From DATKZH01 sp964475955 (lineage in GTDB: Bacteria > Planctomycetota > Planctomycetia > Pirellulales > Thermoguttaceae): DNA of 64,000 nt. Each line of letters starts with the position of its first letter. The first letter of the stretch is position 1. A program made the translations under genes and the position numbers. The stretch covers positions 4,723-68,722 of the forward strand of contig CAYYZY010000015.1 of assembly GCA_964475955.1 (NCBI GenBank). The letters are read 5' to 3'. Below, piece by piece: positions 1 through 8,691 of this stretch. The notes under the pieces were generated by a model. It was not told the origin of the DNA. It searched no databases and worked only from the letters and a program-made list of their open reading frames with translations.

Positions 1-75
1 GAGCACCTTGATGCACATCAGCTCCTTGGCGCCCGTGTTGTCGGCGACGTTCAGTCGGGTTTGCATCTGGATCAT
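1..75 (-). CDS. rplN: 50S ribosomal protein L14, N-terminal part (cut by window edge)
   Basis: Reading from the ATG at 75 down to the window edge gives 25 codons that match the start of L14 (MIQMQTRLNVADNTGAKEL and on), including the conserved NVADNTGAK stretch. L14 sits on the 50S subunit interface and contacts 16S rRNA helix 14. It follows rpsQ, the normal position in the S10 operon, 90 bases downstream of the rpsQ stop. The rest of the gene lies outside the window. Identification is firm despite the short length because both sequence and gene order agree. Confidence 0.93.
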   Translation of the reverse strand, partial: MIQMQTRLNVADNTGAKELMCIKVL

Positions 76-165
76 GGTCTAACGCCCACGTCGCATGTCG
101 TTGTTTGCTGCTCGGTGCCGACGGCGCCCCAACGACTCCGGGGGCAATCGGTCTGTCCGCCTCGT

Positions 166-486
166 TCAGTTTTCGCTTTCCGCCTGGGTGGCCTGCTGCT
201 GTTCGGCCCGCGCCGCGGCGCGCATGGCCGCCACGTCGACCAGGAGGCTCCTCGACACGACCCGCACCAGCTCCCAGCGCTTCGCCTTCGACCGGGGGCG
301 GCCCTCGATGATCTCCACGGTATCGCCCTGGCGGGATTCGTTGTTTTCGTCGTGGACGTAGCAGACGGTGCGGCGCCGGATGTACTTCCCGTACTTGGGA
401 TGCTGGACCAGCCGCTGGATTTCCACGCGGCGGGTCTTGTCCATCCGGTCCCCGGTCACCACGCCAAACGCAACTCGTTTCGGCAT
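166..486 (-). CDS. rpsQ: 30S ribosomal protein S17
   Basis: 106 aa. S17 is a primary 16S rRNA binding protein of the 30S body. The OB-fold core is recognisable: GVVTGDRMDKTRRVEIQRL near the N-terminus, then HPKYGKYIRRRT and a GDTVEI strand. Family members are usually about 80-90 aa. This one carries a C-terminal tail of roughly 20 residues rich in Ala, Gln and Glu (AARAEQQQATQAESEN), an extension of unknown role. It lies between rpmC and rplN, as in the standard S10 operon. Confidence 0.97.
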   Translation of the reverse strand: MPKRVAFGVVTGDRMDKTRRVEIQRLVQHPKYGKYIRRRTVCYVHDENNESRQGDTVEIIEGRPRSKAKRWELVRVVSRSLLVDVAAMRAAARAEQQQATQAESEN

Positions 487-580
487 TGCTTGGTTCTCTC
501 TTTGCGGCGGGAGCGCTGGGGCGCCGGCCTTGCATCGCGACGCGCGGCGCCGCGCGCGTCGCCGGCCGTGCCCGGCCCTT

Positions 581-823
581 CTAGCTTGTGGCTTGTTCCT
601 CGCCTTCCGGCGTTCCCTGCTGATCGGCCGCCTGGCGCGCCCGCTCGTGCTGGATCGTTTTGATTCGGGCGATGAGTTGCCGGTGTTTGCGAAGTTCGCT
701 GGGGGCGTCGAGCCGCTCGGTTTGGGCCTGGAGTCGAAGGCGGAACAGGCCTTCGGTCGTCTCCCGGAGCGTCACCGCGAGTTGCTCGTCGCTCATCTCT
801 CGGAGTTCGCTTGCCTTGGTCAT
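581..823 (-). CDS. rpmC: 50S ribosomal protein L29
   Basis: 80 aa, two long helices. L29 lies at the polypeptide exit tunnel and forms part of the docking site for trigger factor and SRP. The N-terminal ASELREMSDEQL helix and the central FRLRLQAQTERLDAPSELRK segment are typical. The C-terminal ten or so residues (TPEGEEQATS) are an acidic tail. It is placed between rplP and rpsQ with short spacers. Confidence 0.96.
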   Translation of the reverse strand: MTKASELREMSDEQLAVTLRETTEGLFRLRLQAQTERLDAPSELRKHRQLIARIKTIQHERARQAADQQGTPEGEEQATS

Positions 824-897
824 CGTCGTCTACTCGGGGGAACGTGTTTCGTTGCAGCCCGGGGCTCCTTGCAGCCCCGGGGGAGCCCGGTCGGCCG

Positions 898-1314
898 TTA
901 CATGGGGCGCCTTCTGAGGAAGCGGACGCGGACGGGCATCTTGTGGGCCAGCCGGGTGAAGCAGAGGCGCGCGGCCTCCTCCGAAACGCCGCCGATCTCG
1001 TAGAGCACGGTGCCGGGGCGAATCACGGCGGCCCAGTAGTCGGGCTCCCCTTTGCCTTTGCCCATCCGCGTTTCCAGCGGGATGGAGGTGACGGGCTTCT
1101 GGGGGAAGATGCGGATGTAGAGGCGGCCCTCGTTGCGGAGGTACTGCTGCGCCGCAATACGCCCCGCTTCGATCGTGTTCGCGCTGATCCAGCCGCCCTG
1201 GACGGCCTGGAGACCGAAGTCGCCGAACACCACCCGGTTGCCCCGCGTCGCGTCACCTTTTATACGACCTCTTTGGCTTTTTCGGTGCTTTACCCGCTTG
1301 GGCATCAACGCCAT
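898..1314 (-). CDS. rplP: 50S ribosomal protein L16
   Basis: 138 aa. L16 binds 23S rRNA near the A-site tRNA elbow and organises the peptidyl-transferase centre. The N-terminus MALMPKRVKHRKSQRGR and the GNRVVFGDFGLQA stretch are diagnostic. Two in-frame ATGs are possible, at 1314 and 1305; both give a normal L16. With the ATG at 1314 the gene starts 62 bases inside the 3' end of rpsC, so the basic tail of S3 and the basic start of L16 are encoded by the same DNA in two frames. Confidence 0.96.
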   Translation of the reverse strand: MALMPKRVKHRKSQRGRIKGDATRGNRVVFGDFGLQAVQGGWISANTIEAGRIAAQQYLRNEGRLYIRIFPQKPVTSIPLETRMGKGKGEPDYWAAVIRPGTVLYEIGGVSEEAARLCFTRLAHKMPVRVRFLRRRPM

Positions 1315-1969
1315 CGACCTGATCCTCGCTGTAATTACCTTGATTGATCCACACCTGGACCCCGATGTGGCCCTGGGCGATCTTGGCTTCGGTGAACCCG
1401 TAGTCGATCTTCGCCTGGAGCGTGCTCAGGGGGATCGATCCGGCGATCTGCTTCTCGCGCCGGGCCATCTCCGCTCCACCCAGCCGCCCCGCCAACTGGA
1501 TCTTGATCCCCTTCGCCCCCGCCTCCATGGTCTGCTCCAGGGCCCGCTTCATCGTCCGCCGGAAACTCGACCGGCGCGCGAGCTGCTCGGCGACGTCTTC
1601 GGCCACCAGTTGGGCGACCAGTTCCGGCCGGTTGACCTCTTCGATCTTGATGTTGATCCGGCGGCCGGTGAGGTTCTGCAACTCGTTCTGGAGTTCCTCG
1701 ACCCGTTCTCCCTTGCGCCCGATCAGCACGCCGGGGCGCGCCGAGTAGAGCACCACCTTGACTTCGTCCCGGGTTCGCTCGATTTCGATCTTGGCGATCA
1801 TCGGATACATCGGCTTGCCGCCGCGATCCTTGCGCCGCTTGACGAAATCCCGGATCTTCCGGTCCTCGACCAGGAGGTCGGCGAACTCCTGCTTCGAGGC
1901 GTACCACCGGCTCTTCCAGCCGGTCATGATCCCGGTGCGATATCCGGTCGGATTGACTTTCTGACCCAT
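1253..1969 (-). CDS. rpsC: 30S ribosomal protein S3
   Basis: 238 aa from the ATG at 1969, chosen because the family begins MGQKVNP. An in-frame ATG at 1993 would add eight residues that do not look like S3. S3 forms part of the mRNA entry tunnel. The type II KH domain is visible with its GxxG loop (VLIGRKGERVEEL), followed by the C-terminal RNA-binding domain (GRLGGAEMARRE). The C-terminus ends in a Lys/Pro-rich tail (GKAPKKPKRSYKR) that overlaps the start of rplP. Confidence 0.96.
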   Translation of the reverse strand: MGQKVNPTGYRTGIMTGWKSRWYASKQEFADLLVEDRKIRDFVKRRKDRGGKPMYPMIAKIEIERTRDEVKVVLYSARPGVLIGRKGERVEELQNELQNLTGRRINIKIEEVNRPELVAQLVAEDVAEQLARRSSFRRTMKRALEQTMEAGAKGIKIQLAGRLGGAEMARREKQIAGSIPLSTLQAKIDYGFTEAKIAQGHIGVQVWINQGNYSEDQVDGVDAQAGKAPKKPKRSYKR

Positions 1970-1999
1970 CGGCCCAGTTTGCCTCTCGTGCAAAGTCGC

Positions 2000-2335
2000 T
2001 TACTGCAAAGCCACACGAATATGCGACATCCGCTTTTTCAGGATGGCGGCCATCCCCCGCGCTCTCGGCCTGAGCCGGCGGAACATCGGCCCCCCGTCGA
2101 CGCGCACGTCGACCACCCGAAGCCTCCCCAGGTTCGGCGCCCGGCGGTCCTCCGCGTTGGCCATGGCGCTCTGGACGACCTTCTCCAGCATGCGCGCGCC
2201 GCGGTGCGGCTGGTAGCGGAGGATGTCCAGTGCCTCGTCGGCCCGCTTGCCCCGGATCAGGTCGGCCAGCGGGCGGACCTTGCGCGGGCTGATGCGGGCG
2301 AATCGGTGAACGGCGTGATAGGCGTCGTCGGCCAT
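2000..2335 (-). CDS. rplV: 50S ribosomal protein L22
   Basis: 111 aa. L22 lines the nascent-peptide exit tunnel and its beta-hairpin tip contributes to macrolide sensitivity. Typical segments are RISPRKVRPLADLIRGK near the N-terminus and ARGMAAILKKRMSHI at the C-terminus. The hairpin reads around RVDGGPMFRRLRPRARG. It lies 30 bases upstream of the chosen rpsC start, in operon order. Confidence 0.96.
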   Translation of the reverse strand: MADDAYHAVHRFARISPRKVRPLADLIRGKRADEALDILRYQPHRGARMLEKVVQSAMANAEDRRAPNLGRLRVVDVRVDGGPMFRRLRPRARGMAAILKKRMSHIRVALQ

Positions 2336-2532
2336 CTCTCAATATCCTCAAGCGCCTGGCTCGTGGTGCCCCGGCGGGTCGGGGCCTCGCTTTCCGCCGG
2401 ACCGCCGGGGCGGTCGGCACCGAACCCTTCGAGCGAGACCGGGCCGGTCCCCGTCGCTTTTCGGTTCCCGCGGCGTGCGCGGAAGTCGGCCAAGTCTCCG
2501 AAAGACCGGTCGTTGTTTCGCGTGCGGGCTCG

Positions 2533-2802
2533 CTAGCGCTTGCTCCGCCCGCCGTGTCCCCGGAAGACGCGCGTCGGCGCGAACTCCCCCAGTTTGTGGC
2601 CCACCATCTCTTCGGTGACGAAGACTTTGATGTGGGCTTTGCCGTTGTGGACCATGAACGTGTGCCCGACGAATTCCGGGACGATCGTACACGCCCGGGC
2701 CCACGTCCGGATCGGCTCTTTGGTGCCCGCCCGATCCTGTTTCTCCACCTTGGCGAAGAGCTTCGGATCGACGAACGGCCCCTTCTTCAGGGATCTTCCC
2801 AT
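2533..2802 (-). CDS. rpsS: 30S ribosomal protein S19
   Basis: 89 aa, normal length. S19 is in the 30S head and contacts the A-site finger and S13. The sequence begins MGRSLKKGPFVDPKLFAKV and contains TIVPEFVGHTFMVHNGK, both near-invariant in the family. The stop is followed by a 197-base spacer before rplV, longer than its neighbours; I see no gene or clear terminator in it. rplB ends ten bases upstream. Confidence 0.97.
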   Translation of the reverse strand: MGRSLKKGPFVDPKLFAKVEKQDRAGTKEPIRTWARACTIVPEFVGHTFMVHNGKAHIKVFVTEEMVGHKLGEFAPTRVFRGHGGRSKR

Positions 2803-2812
2803 GGTGCGCCCT

Positions 2813-3667
2813 CTAGATCTTCAAGGCTCCGTACCGTTTCGACCGACGGCGCCGCACGATCGCCCGGTTCGACGGCTTGTGTTTCTTTCGCGTGGCCCCG
2901 CCCTTGGCCGACTTGCCGCTCGGGCTGACCGGGTGGCGTCCGCCTTTGGTACGTCCTTCCCCGCCGCCGTGGGGATGGTCGATGGGATTCATGCACGTGC
3001 CGCGCACGTGGGGGCGGCGCCCCAGCCAGCGCTTGCGGCCCGCCTTTCCGAACTGGACGGCCATGTGCTCGGGATTTCCGATCGAGCCGATCGTCGCCCG
3101 GCACGAGGCGGGAACACGGCGGATCTCGCCGCTGGGGAGGTTGATTTGGGCCCAATCGGCGTCGCGCGCCGCCAGCGTCGCCTTGGTGCCGGCGGAACGG
3201 CACAACACGCCGCCGCGGCCGGGCTGGAGCTCCACGGCGTGGATTTCCGTTCCCAGCGGGATCTCGGAAAGCGGCAGGCAGTTGCCGACCGACGGCGGCG
3301 ACCCGGAGCCGCTCACCACGCGATCACCCTCCTTCAGCCCGTTCGGAGCCACGATATACCGCTTCTCCCCGTCCACGTAGAACAGAAGCGCGATTCGGGC
3401 GCTGCGATTGGGGTCGTACTGGATCGAGTTGACGACGGCCGCCACCCCGTCCTTGTTGCGGCGGAAGTCGACGACGCGCCGGCGCCGTTTGTGTCCGCCG
3501 CCGCGGTGCCGGGCGGTAATCTTCCCCTGGTTGTTTCGTCCGCCGGTGCGGCGCTTGGGCTTCACCAGTTTCTTCGGCGCCTTGGCGCCGGCCGTCAACT
3601 CGGCGAAGTCGCTCACGGTCGCCTTGCGGCGGCCCGGCGTGGTCGGCTTGTATCGACGAATGCCCAT
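2813..3667 (-). CDS. rplB: 50S ribosomal protein L2
   Basis: 284 aa. L2 is required for subunit association and peptidyl-transferase activity. The central HRGGGHKRRRRVVDFRR region and the C-terminal NPIDHPHGGGEGR motif, which holds the conserved functional histidine, are both present. The start MGIRRYKPTTPGRR is canonical. It sits between rplW and rpsS in S10-operon order. Confidence 0.98.
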   Translation of the reverse strand: MGIRRYKPTTPGRRKATVSDFAELTAGAKAPKKLVKPKRRTGGRNNQGKITARHRGGGHKRRRRVVDFRRNKDGVAAVVNSIQYDPNRSARIALLFYVDGEKRYIVAPNGLKEGDRVVSGSGSPPSVGNCLPLSEIPLGTEIHAVELQPGRGGVLCRSAGTKATLAARDADWAQINLPSGEIRRVPASCRATIGSIGNPEHMAVQFGKAGRKRWLGRRPHVRGTCMNPIDHPHGGGEGRTKGGRHPVSPSGKSAKGGATRKKHKPSNRAIVRRRRSKRYGALKI

Positions 3668-3807
3668 GATGGCTTGCCTTCTGTGTGTCGCTTACGGAAG
3701 CGGCTTTCGGGCTCCGGCTTTCTGGTTCTTTCCGGCTTCGGACTCTCGTGTGCTGGGACCGATTCCGGCCGGAACGCGTCCCCGGAAACGGCTCGACGCC
3801 CCTCCGG

Positions 3808-4131
3808 CTAGAAGAAGCTGATCCTGTCTTCGGGATGGAGTTTGACGATGGCCTTCTTCCAGGCCTTGGTGTGCCCGCGCCGGAACTTCACGCGGCGCGG
3901 CTTGCCTTTGCGGTTCGCCGTGTTGACGCGGATCACCCGGACCTCGAACAGTTCCTCCACGGCCCGGCGGACGTCGTCCTTGGTGGCCAGCCGGCTGACC
4001 TCGAATGCGTACGAGTTGAACCGCTCGGTTTCGGCCTGGTGAAAGCTCTTCTCGGTCACCAGCGGCCGCATGATGACCTGGTGCGGCTCCAGCTTCAGCT
4101 TGCGTTCTTTTTCGGTCACGTCTTTGGCCAT
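3808..4131 (-). CDS. rplW: 50S ribosomal protein L23
   Basis: 107 aa. L23 sits at the exit tunnel and is the main docking point for trigger factor. The family pattern is clear: PHQVIMRPLVTEKS near residue 17, then a DVRRAVEELFEVRVIRVNT strand-helix unit and a basic segment KGKPRRVKFRRG. It starts 21 bases after the rplD stop, which suggests translational coupling. Confidence 0.96.
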   Translation of the reverse strand: MAKDVTEKERKLKLEPHQVIMRPLVTEKSFHQAETERFNSYAFEVSRLATKDDVRRAVEELFEVRVIRVNTANRKGKPRRVKFRRGHTKAWKKAIVKLHPEDRISFF

Positions 4132-4152
4132 GGCCTCGGCTTCCTCACTCTG

Positions 4153-4803
4153 TCAGGACGCTTGCGCTTGCTTCTGGGCGGAGACCTTTTCGCGGAAGGC
4201 GTCGAGGGCGGCCCGAGTCATCAACAGCCGGCGAGGGTGCAACACATCCAAGGCGTTCAGATCGCCCACCGGCAGCACCGAGACCGCGTCCAGGTTGCGG
4301 ATGCTCTTGTAGACGTTCACGTCGTACTCGGCCACGGCCACCAACAGGCGCACGCCCGTCATGCTCAGCGCCTTGAGGATGCCGGCCATCTCGGCGGTGC
4401 GCGGCTCCTCGAAATGGAGATCGTCGATCAGCGTCACCTCGCCGTCGGCGATGCGCGATGCCAGCGCCATGCGCGTCGCCGTGCGCAGGGCCTTCCTGGG
4501 CAGCCGGTACGACCAGTCCTTGGGCTGCTTGCCGAAGGTGTGCCCGCCGCCGCGGCGGATCGGGCTGCGGCGCGAGCCGGCGCGGGCGCGGCCCGTCCCC
4601 TTCTGGCGGTACATCTTGTCGGTCGACCCTTTCACTTCGGCGCGCGTCTTGGTCTTGGCCGAACCTTGGCGAAGGTTCGTCTGGTACATGACCACCGCGT
4701 CGTGCAGTAGCTGCTTGTTGACCCGCGGGGCCAACTCGGCCGGGTCGATCTCGTACGCATCGACCTCCGCGCCGCTTCGATCGTAGACGGGTATGCTCAC
4801 CAT
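4153..4803 (-). CDS. rplD: 50S ribosomal protein L4
   Basis: 216 aa. L4 lines the exit tunnel; in some bacteria it also represses its own operon. The extended tunnel loop is easily seen as QKGTGRARAGSRRSPIRRGG followed by a HTFGKQPKDWSYRLPRK segment. The C-terminal domain includes NVYKSIRNLDAVSVLPVGDL. It follows rplC by 91 bases and precedes rplW. Confidence 0.97.
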   Translation of the reverse strand: MVSIPVYDRSGAEVDAYEIDPAELAPRVNKQLLHDAVVMYQTNLRQGSAKTKTRAEVKGSTDKMYRQKGTGRARAGSRRSPIRRGGGHTFGKQPKDWSYRLPRKALRTATRMALASRIADGEVTLIDDLHFEEPRTAEMAGILKALSMTGVRLLVAVAEYDVNVYKSIRNLDAVSVLPVGDLNALDVLHPRRLLMTRAALDAFREKVSAQKQAQAS

Positions 4804-4894
4804 GGCCTAGGCACGCTCGTGTTTACGCGGTCTGTTCGCAAGGGCCGCCGGCCCGTGCCGCACGGCCCCGACGGGCGGCCGTGCAACCAGTTCG

Positions 4895-5647
4895 CTATTC
4901 CTCTTGTTTCGCTTCCGCGGTCTGCTCGCCTCCCCGGACGACGGGCTTGCCTGACCGCATGGGGAGCTTGTTGGTCGGGCGGATTACCACGTACCCGCCG
5001 TTCGGGCCCGGGACCGGCCCGCGCACCAACAGGAGATTGTGGTCCAGGTCGATCTGGACCAGCCGGAGATTGCGGACCGTGCACCGGGCGGCTCCATACT
5101 GGCCGGCCATCTTTTTGCCTTTGAACAGGCGGCTGGGCGAAGCGCTGCACCCGGTGCCGCCCAGATGGCGGTGGCACTTCTTCACGCCGTGGCTCGCCCG
5201 CTGGCCGCGGAAGTTGTGCCGCTTCATCACGCCGGCGGTGCCCCGGCCCTTGCTGGTGCCGACGACGTCGACGGCGCCGACTTCGGTGAACGTGTCGACC
5301 CGCAGCTCCTGACCGACCTCGTACCCCTCGACCGGCGCGCGGAACTCCCGGACGAGGCGCTTCGGCTCGCAACCGGCCTTGAGAGAGGGAGCGACGCCGG
5401 CGGCCGCCCGGCCGCGCTGGCGTTTGCTGTCAAGCTTGGCGACGTGGCCGCGAGCGCTGCGGCTGGCAAGACGGCGGGGTTTGTCGCGGTAGCCCAGTTG
5501 GACCGCTTCGTAGCCGTCGCGGTCCTTGGTCTTCAGTTGCAGCACGTGGCAAGGTCCCGCCTCAATGACGGTTACCGGGATGACGTTTCCGCTGGGGTCG
5601 TAAACCTGCGTCATCCCGACCTTGCGGCCGAGTAGTCCGATACCCAT
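4895..5647 (-). CDS. rplC: 50S ribosomal protein L3
   Basis: 250 aa, longer than the usual 205-215 aa. L3 is an early assembly protein of the 50S and reaches the peptidyl-transferase centre. The start MGIGLLGRKVGMTQVYDPSG, the HRHLGGTGCSASPSRLFKGK segment and MAGQYGAARCTVRNL are diagnostic. The extra length comes mainly from a short insert in the first half and a C-terminal tail ending EQTAEAKQEE. It lies 187 bases downstream of rpsJ. Confidence 0.96.
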   Translation of the reverse strand: MGIGLLGRKVGMTQVYDPSGNVIPVTVIEAGPCHVLQLKTKDRDGYEAVQLGYRDKPRRLASRSARGHVAKLDSKRQRGRAAAGVAPSLKAGCEPKRLVREFRAPVEGYEVGQELRVDTFTEVGAVDVVGTSKGRGTAGVMKRHNFRGQRASHGVKKCHRHLGGTGCSASPSRLFKGKKMAGQYGAARCTVRNLRLVQIDLDHNLLLVRGPVPGPNGGYVVIRPTNKLPMRSGKPVVRGGEQTAEAKQEE

Positions 5648-5834
5648 CGTTCTTGCCTTTACTGCGTCGCCCCGCGGGAGCGACCGGCCCTCGGCCGACC
5701 TTACCCGCGTTGCTTCCCTCGCATGGGAGATTCCCGAACTTGCTTTGCGGCACGGGCCCGGGCGCCGTCGCTCCGACGGCCCGTTGCGGCCGTTTCCGCA
5801 AATTGGACCTGTCCCCGCTGGTTACCTTCCTTCC

Positions 5835-6188
5835 CTAATCCGAATGCCGGGCGGAGGCCTTGATCTTGATGTCGACCCCGGCCGGAAGACTCAGCTTGTT
5901 CAATGCCTCGATCGTCTTGGGGGGGATCTTGATTTCCTCCCCGGCGGGCATGATGTCGATCAGTCGTTTGTGCGTGCGGATCTCGAACTGCTGCCGGGCC
6001 TTCCTGTCCACGTGGGGGCTGGACAAAACGGTGTAGCGTTCGATGCGCGTGGGGAGTGGAATTGGGCCATGCACCAGAGAGCCCGTCCGTTTGGCCGTGT
6101 CGACGATCTCCGCCGCGCTCTGGTCGAGCACGCCGTGATCGAACGCTTCCATCCTGATGCGGATAACCTCGCCTGGCGAACCAGCCAC
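5835..6188 (-). CDS. rpsJ: 30S ribosomal protein S10
   Basis: 117 aa from a GTG at 6188. The open frame runs much further upstream, but family alignment (VIRIRMEAFDHG near the start) and a strong Shine-Dalgarno GGAGG six bases before the GTG fix this start. S10 is in the 30S head; its loop also joins NusB in antitermination. The HGPIPLPTRIERYTVL and HVDRKARQQFEIRTHKRL segments are canonical. A promoter at 6265-6293 lies in the 332-base gap after fusA, so the S10 genes can be transcribed independently of the str genes. Confidence 0.94.
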   Translation of the reverse strand: MAGSPGEVIRIRMEAFDHGVLDQSAAEIVDTAKRTGSLVHGPIPLPTRIERYTVLSSPHVDRKARQQFEIRTHKRLIDIMPAGEEIKIPPKTIEALNKLSLPAGVDIKIKASARHSD

Positions 6189-6264
6189 GGATCGTCCTCC
6201 GAAATGCCCAAACTCCACTTTGCCAAACACCAAGGCCGACAGGGCCGCAAGCAGCAAACCCAAA

Positions 6265-6293
6265 ATGATAGAGGTATCGTTGCCCCCTGTCAA
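6265..6293 (-). promoter_or_regulatory. Sigma70-type promoter for the S10 operon
   Basis: On the minus strand a perfect -35 box TTGACA (6293-6288) is followed after exactly 17 bases by TATCAT (6270-6265), five of six matches to the -10 consensus. It lies about 75 bases upstream of the rpsJ GTG in the fusA-rpsJ gap. This is the best promoter match seen in the window. The predicted leader of roughly 70 nt ends with the GGAGG ribosome-binding site of rpsJ. Confidence 0.75.
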
Positions 6294-6520
6294 CGGGCTC
6301 CGCGAAGAAAAGTGACGAAGCCGGAGGCTCGGCGCAGCTCTTCCCGTCAGCGAGGCGCCAAGCCGTCTGCGCACCCCCCGAAGTGCCTGTCCCTTTCTGG
6401 TCATCTTGCCCCGGCGCCCGGGCCCAGCGGCGGCCAACAGCCGACGCGGTGAACTCCGCTTGCGCCATTGGCCGGCCCGCGCGCCGGCCGTCTACGTGCA
6501 GCAGCAGGCCGGGCCCGCCG

Positions 6521-8623
6521 CTACATGAAGGAGTCCAACACCTCCGGGGGGGCGGGGCCGTAGCTGGAGGGTTCCATGGTGCAGGTGGCGCGGCCCTGGC
6601 TCATGCCCCGCATGGCGTTGGAGTAGCCGAACAGCTCGGCCAGGGGGGCCTGGGCCTCGATCACGGTGTTGCGGCCCCGGGTGTGGGTGCGGGTGATGAC
6701 GGCCCGGCGTCGCTGCAAGTCGCTGACGAAGTCGCCCAGATGCTCTTCCGGGGTGAAGACCTCGAGGCGCATGATCGGCTCCAACAGCACGATGCCCGAC
6801 TCGCGAAGCCCCTTTTCGAAGGCGTCGGAAGCGGCCAGCCGAAAGGCCAACTCGGTGGAGCCCGACTCGTGCACCTTGCCGTCGAGCACGGTCACCTTCA
6901 CTTGGCGGAGGGGATAGCCGAGCATTCCGCCCCCTTCGCCCTTCTCCTCAAGCACCTCGAGCGAGGCGGCGAGCAGCTCGCCGGGCAGGGCGTCGCCGCA
7001 ATCGGCAAGCACGGTGACCGGCCGGGCGCCTCCCTCGAACGGCTCCATACGCACGGTGAGCTCGGCGAAAAGGGTCTGGCCGGCCATGGTCCGGTGGCAC
7101 TGGCCGGTCACTTCGACGGCCTTCTCGATCGTCTCGCGGTAACTGACGCGGGGATTGTGCACGCGCACGTTGAGCTTGTGCTCTCGGAGCAGCCGGTGCT
7201 TGATGACCTCCAGGTGCAGTTCGCCCATGCCGCTGATGAGCGTCTGGCCGGTCTCTTCGCTTTCCTGGGCGCGGAAGGTGGGGTCCTGGCGCCGCATCAT
7301 GTCGAGCACGGCGGCCAGCTTGTCGCGCTCGGCCGACGTCTCCGGCTCGATGGCCATGGAGATGACCGTCTCGGGGAACGTGATCGACTCCAGCACGATC
7401 GGGTGCTTGGGGTCGCAGAGCGTGTCGCCGGTGACCGAGTGCTTCAGCCCGACGATGCCCGCGATGTCGCCCGCCTCGACCTCGCGGACCTGCTCCCGAT
7501 GCCCGCACATGATCCGCCACAACTGCGGCACGTTCTCCCGCTTCTCCGACCGCGGATTGTACACCCGGCTATTTGCCTTGAGCCGGCCCGAGTAGACGCG
7601 CAGGTAGTGCAGGTCGCCGTGCCGGTCGGCCTTGATCTTGAACACCAGGCCGCAGAACGGCCCTTCCGGGTCCGGCTTGCGCCGCGCGGCGGCCGTGGCG
7701 TCGGCCGGCTTCTTCGACTTCGCGCCGGGCGCGGCGGGCTCGATGCCTTCGATGGCGGGCATTTCGAGCGGGCTGGGCAGGTAGGCGGCGACGGCGTCGA
7801 GCACGGGCTGCACGCCGATCCCGTCCAGCGCCGAACCGCAGAGCACGGGGACGCCCTTGGCGGCGAGCGTCACCTCGCGCAGCACGCGACGGATCAGGTC
7901 GGCCGGCACCGGCTTCTCGGCCAGGATCAGCTCGGTCATCTCGTCGCTTTCCAACGAGAGCTCTTCGAGCAACTGGCCCCGCCACATCAGGGCCTCCTCC
8001 TCAATCGAGGGGGACAGCGGCTCCGCGACCATCTCCGCCCCCTCGCTCTCCCGGGTGAAGGTGAGCTGCTTCATTTCGATCAGGTCGACGATCGCCCGAA
8101 AGCCGTCGGGCATGTGGGGCGGGCCCGATCCCACGGGCAGCGTGATCGGTAGCGGCTTGGTCTGGAGCCGCTGTTGCATTTCGTCGACGGTGCCGAAGAA
8201 GTCGGCCCCCTCGCGGTCCATCTTGTTGACGAACGCGAGGCGCGGGACGTGGTACCTGTCGGCCTGGTGCCAGACGGTCTCGCTCTGGGCTTCGACGCCC
8301 TCCCGGGCGCTGAAGACGACCACCGCGCCGTCCAACACGCGCAGGCTTCGCTCCACCTCGGCCGTGAAGTCGACGTGGCCGGGCGTGTCGATGAGATTGA
8401 TCGTCACGTCTTCCCAGGGGAAGGTGATGGCCGCCGAGTAGATGGTGATCCCGCGCTGCTGCTCCTCGGGGTCGTCGTCGGCCTCGGTCGTGCCCTTGTC
8501 GACCTGCCCCACCCGGTGTTTCAGGCCGCAGTAGTAGAGCATGCGCTCGGTGAGCGTCGTCTTGCCCGCGTCGATGTGGGCAATGATGCCGAGGTTGCGG
8601 AGCTTGTGGAGGTCGCGGGACAT
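6521..8623 (-). CDS. fusA: Elongation factor G
   Basis: 700 aa. EF-G is the GTPase that drives tRNA-mRNA translocation and, with RRF, ribosome recycling. Motifs: G1 AHIDAGKTT (residues 15-23), G2 RGITI (about 57-61), G3 DTPGH (79-83) and G4 NKMD. Domains II-V follow, including SGMGELHLEVI. A low-complexity insert (KSKKPADATAAARRK) separates the G-domain region from domain II. RGITIYSAA instead of the common RGITIQSAA and the overall pattern resemble the spdEFG1/mitochondrial EF-G1 group known from planctomycetes; that assignment is inference. No clear Shine-Dalgarno precedes the ATG. Its normal upstream neighbour rpsG is separated from it here by two foreign-looking genes. Confidence 0.96.
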   Translation of the reverse strand: MSRDLHKLRNLGIIAHIDAGKTTLTERMLYYCGLKHRVGQVDKGTTEADDDPEEQQRGITIYSAAITFPWEDVTINLIDTPGHVDFTAEVERSLRVLDGAVVVFSAREGVEAQSETVWHQADRYHVPRLAFVNKMDREGADFFGTVDEMQQRLQTKPLPITLPVGSGPPHMPDGFRAIVDLIEMKQLTFTRESEGAEMVAEPLSPSIEEEALMWRGQLLEELSLESDEMTELILAEKPVPADLIRRVLREVTLAAKGVPVLCGSALDGIGVQPVLDAVAAYLPSPLEMPAIEGIEPAAPGAKSKKPADATAAARRKPDPEGPFCGLVFKIKADRHGDLHYLRVYSGRLKANSRVYNPRSEKRENVPQLWRIMCGHREQVREVEAGDIAGIVGLKHSVTGDTLCDPKHPIVLESITFPETVISMAIEPETSAERDKLAAVLDMMRRQDPTFRAQESEETGQTLISGMGELHLEVIKHRLLREHKLNVRVHNPRVSYRETIEKAVEVTGQCHRTMAGQTLFAELTVRMEPFEGGARPVTVLADCGDALPGELLAASLEVLEEKGEGGGMLGYPLRQVKVTVLDGKVHESGSTELAFRLAASDAFEKGLRESGIVLLEPIMRLEVFTPEEHLGDFVSDLQRRRAVITRTHTRGRNTVIEAQAPLAELFGYSNAMRGMSQGRATCTMEPSSYGPAPPEVLDSFM

Positions 8624-8691
8624 GGTGGTACTTGACGAGCGAGGGGGGCTTGAGAGTGGTTCTTAGTTCTCCAGTGTCCATCAAGCGAGGG

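Noticed and set aside
1133..2536. 467-codon plus-strand frame across rplP, rpsC and rplV
   Set aside because: Runs antisense through three certain ribosomal protein genes and looks like nothing known.
6383..8152. 589-codon open frame on the plus strand opposite fusA
   Set aside because: Translation is His/Ala/Arg/Gly-rich without any domain. It mirrors the EF-G frame, as expected in GC-rich DNA.
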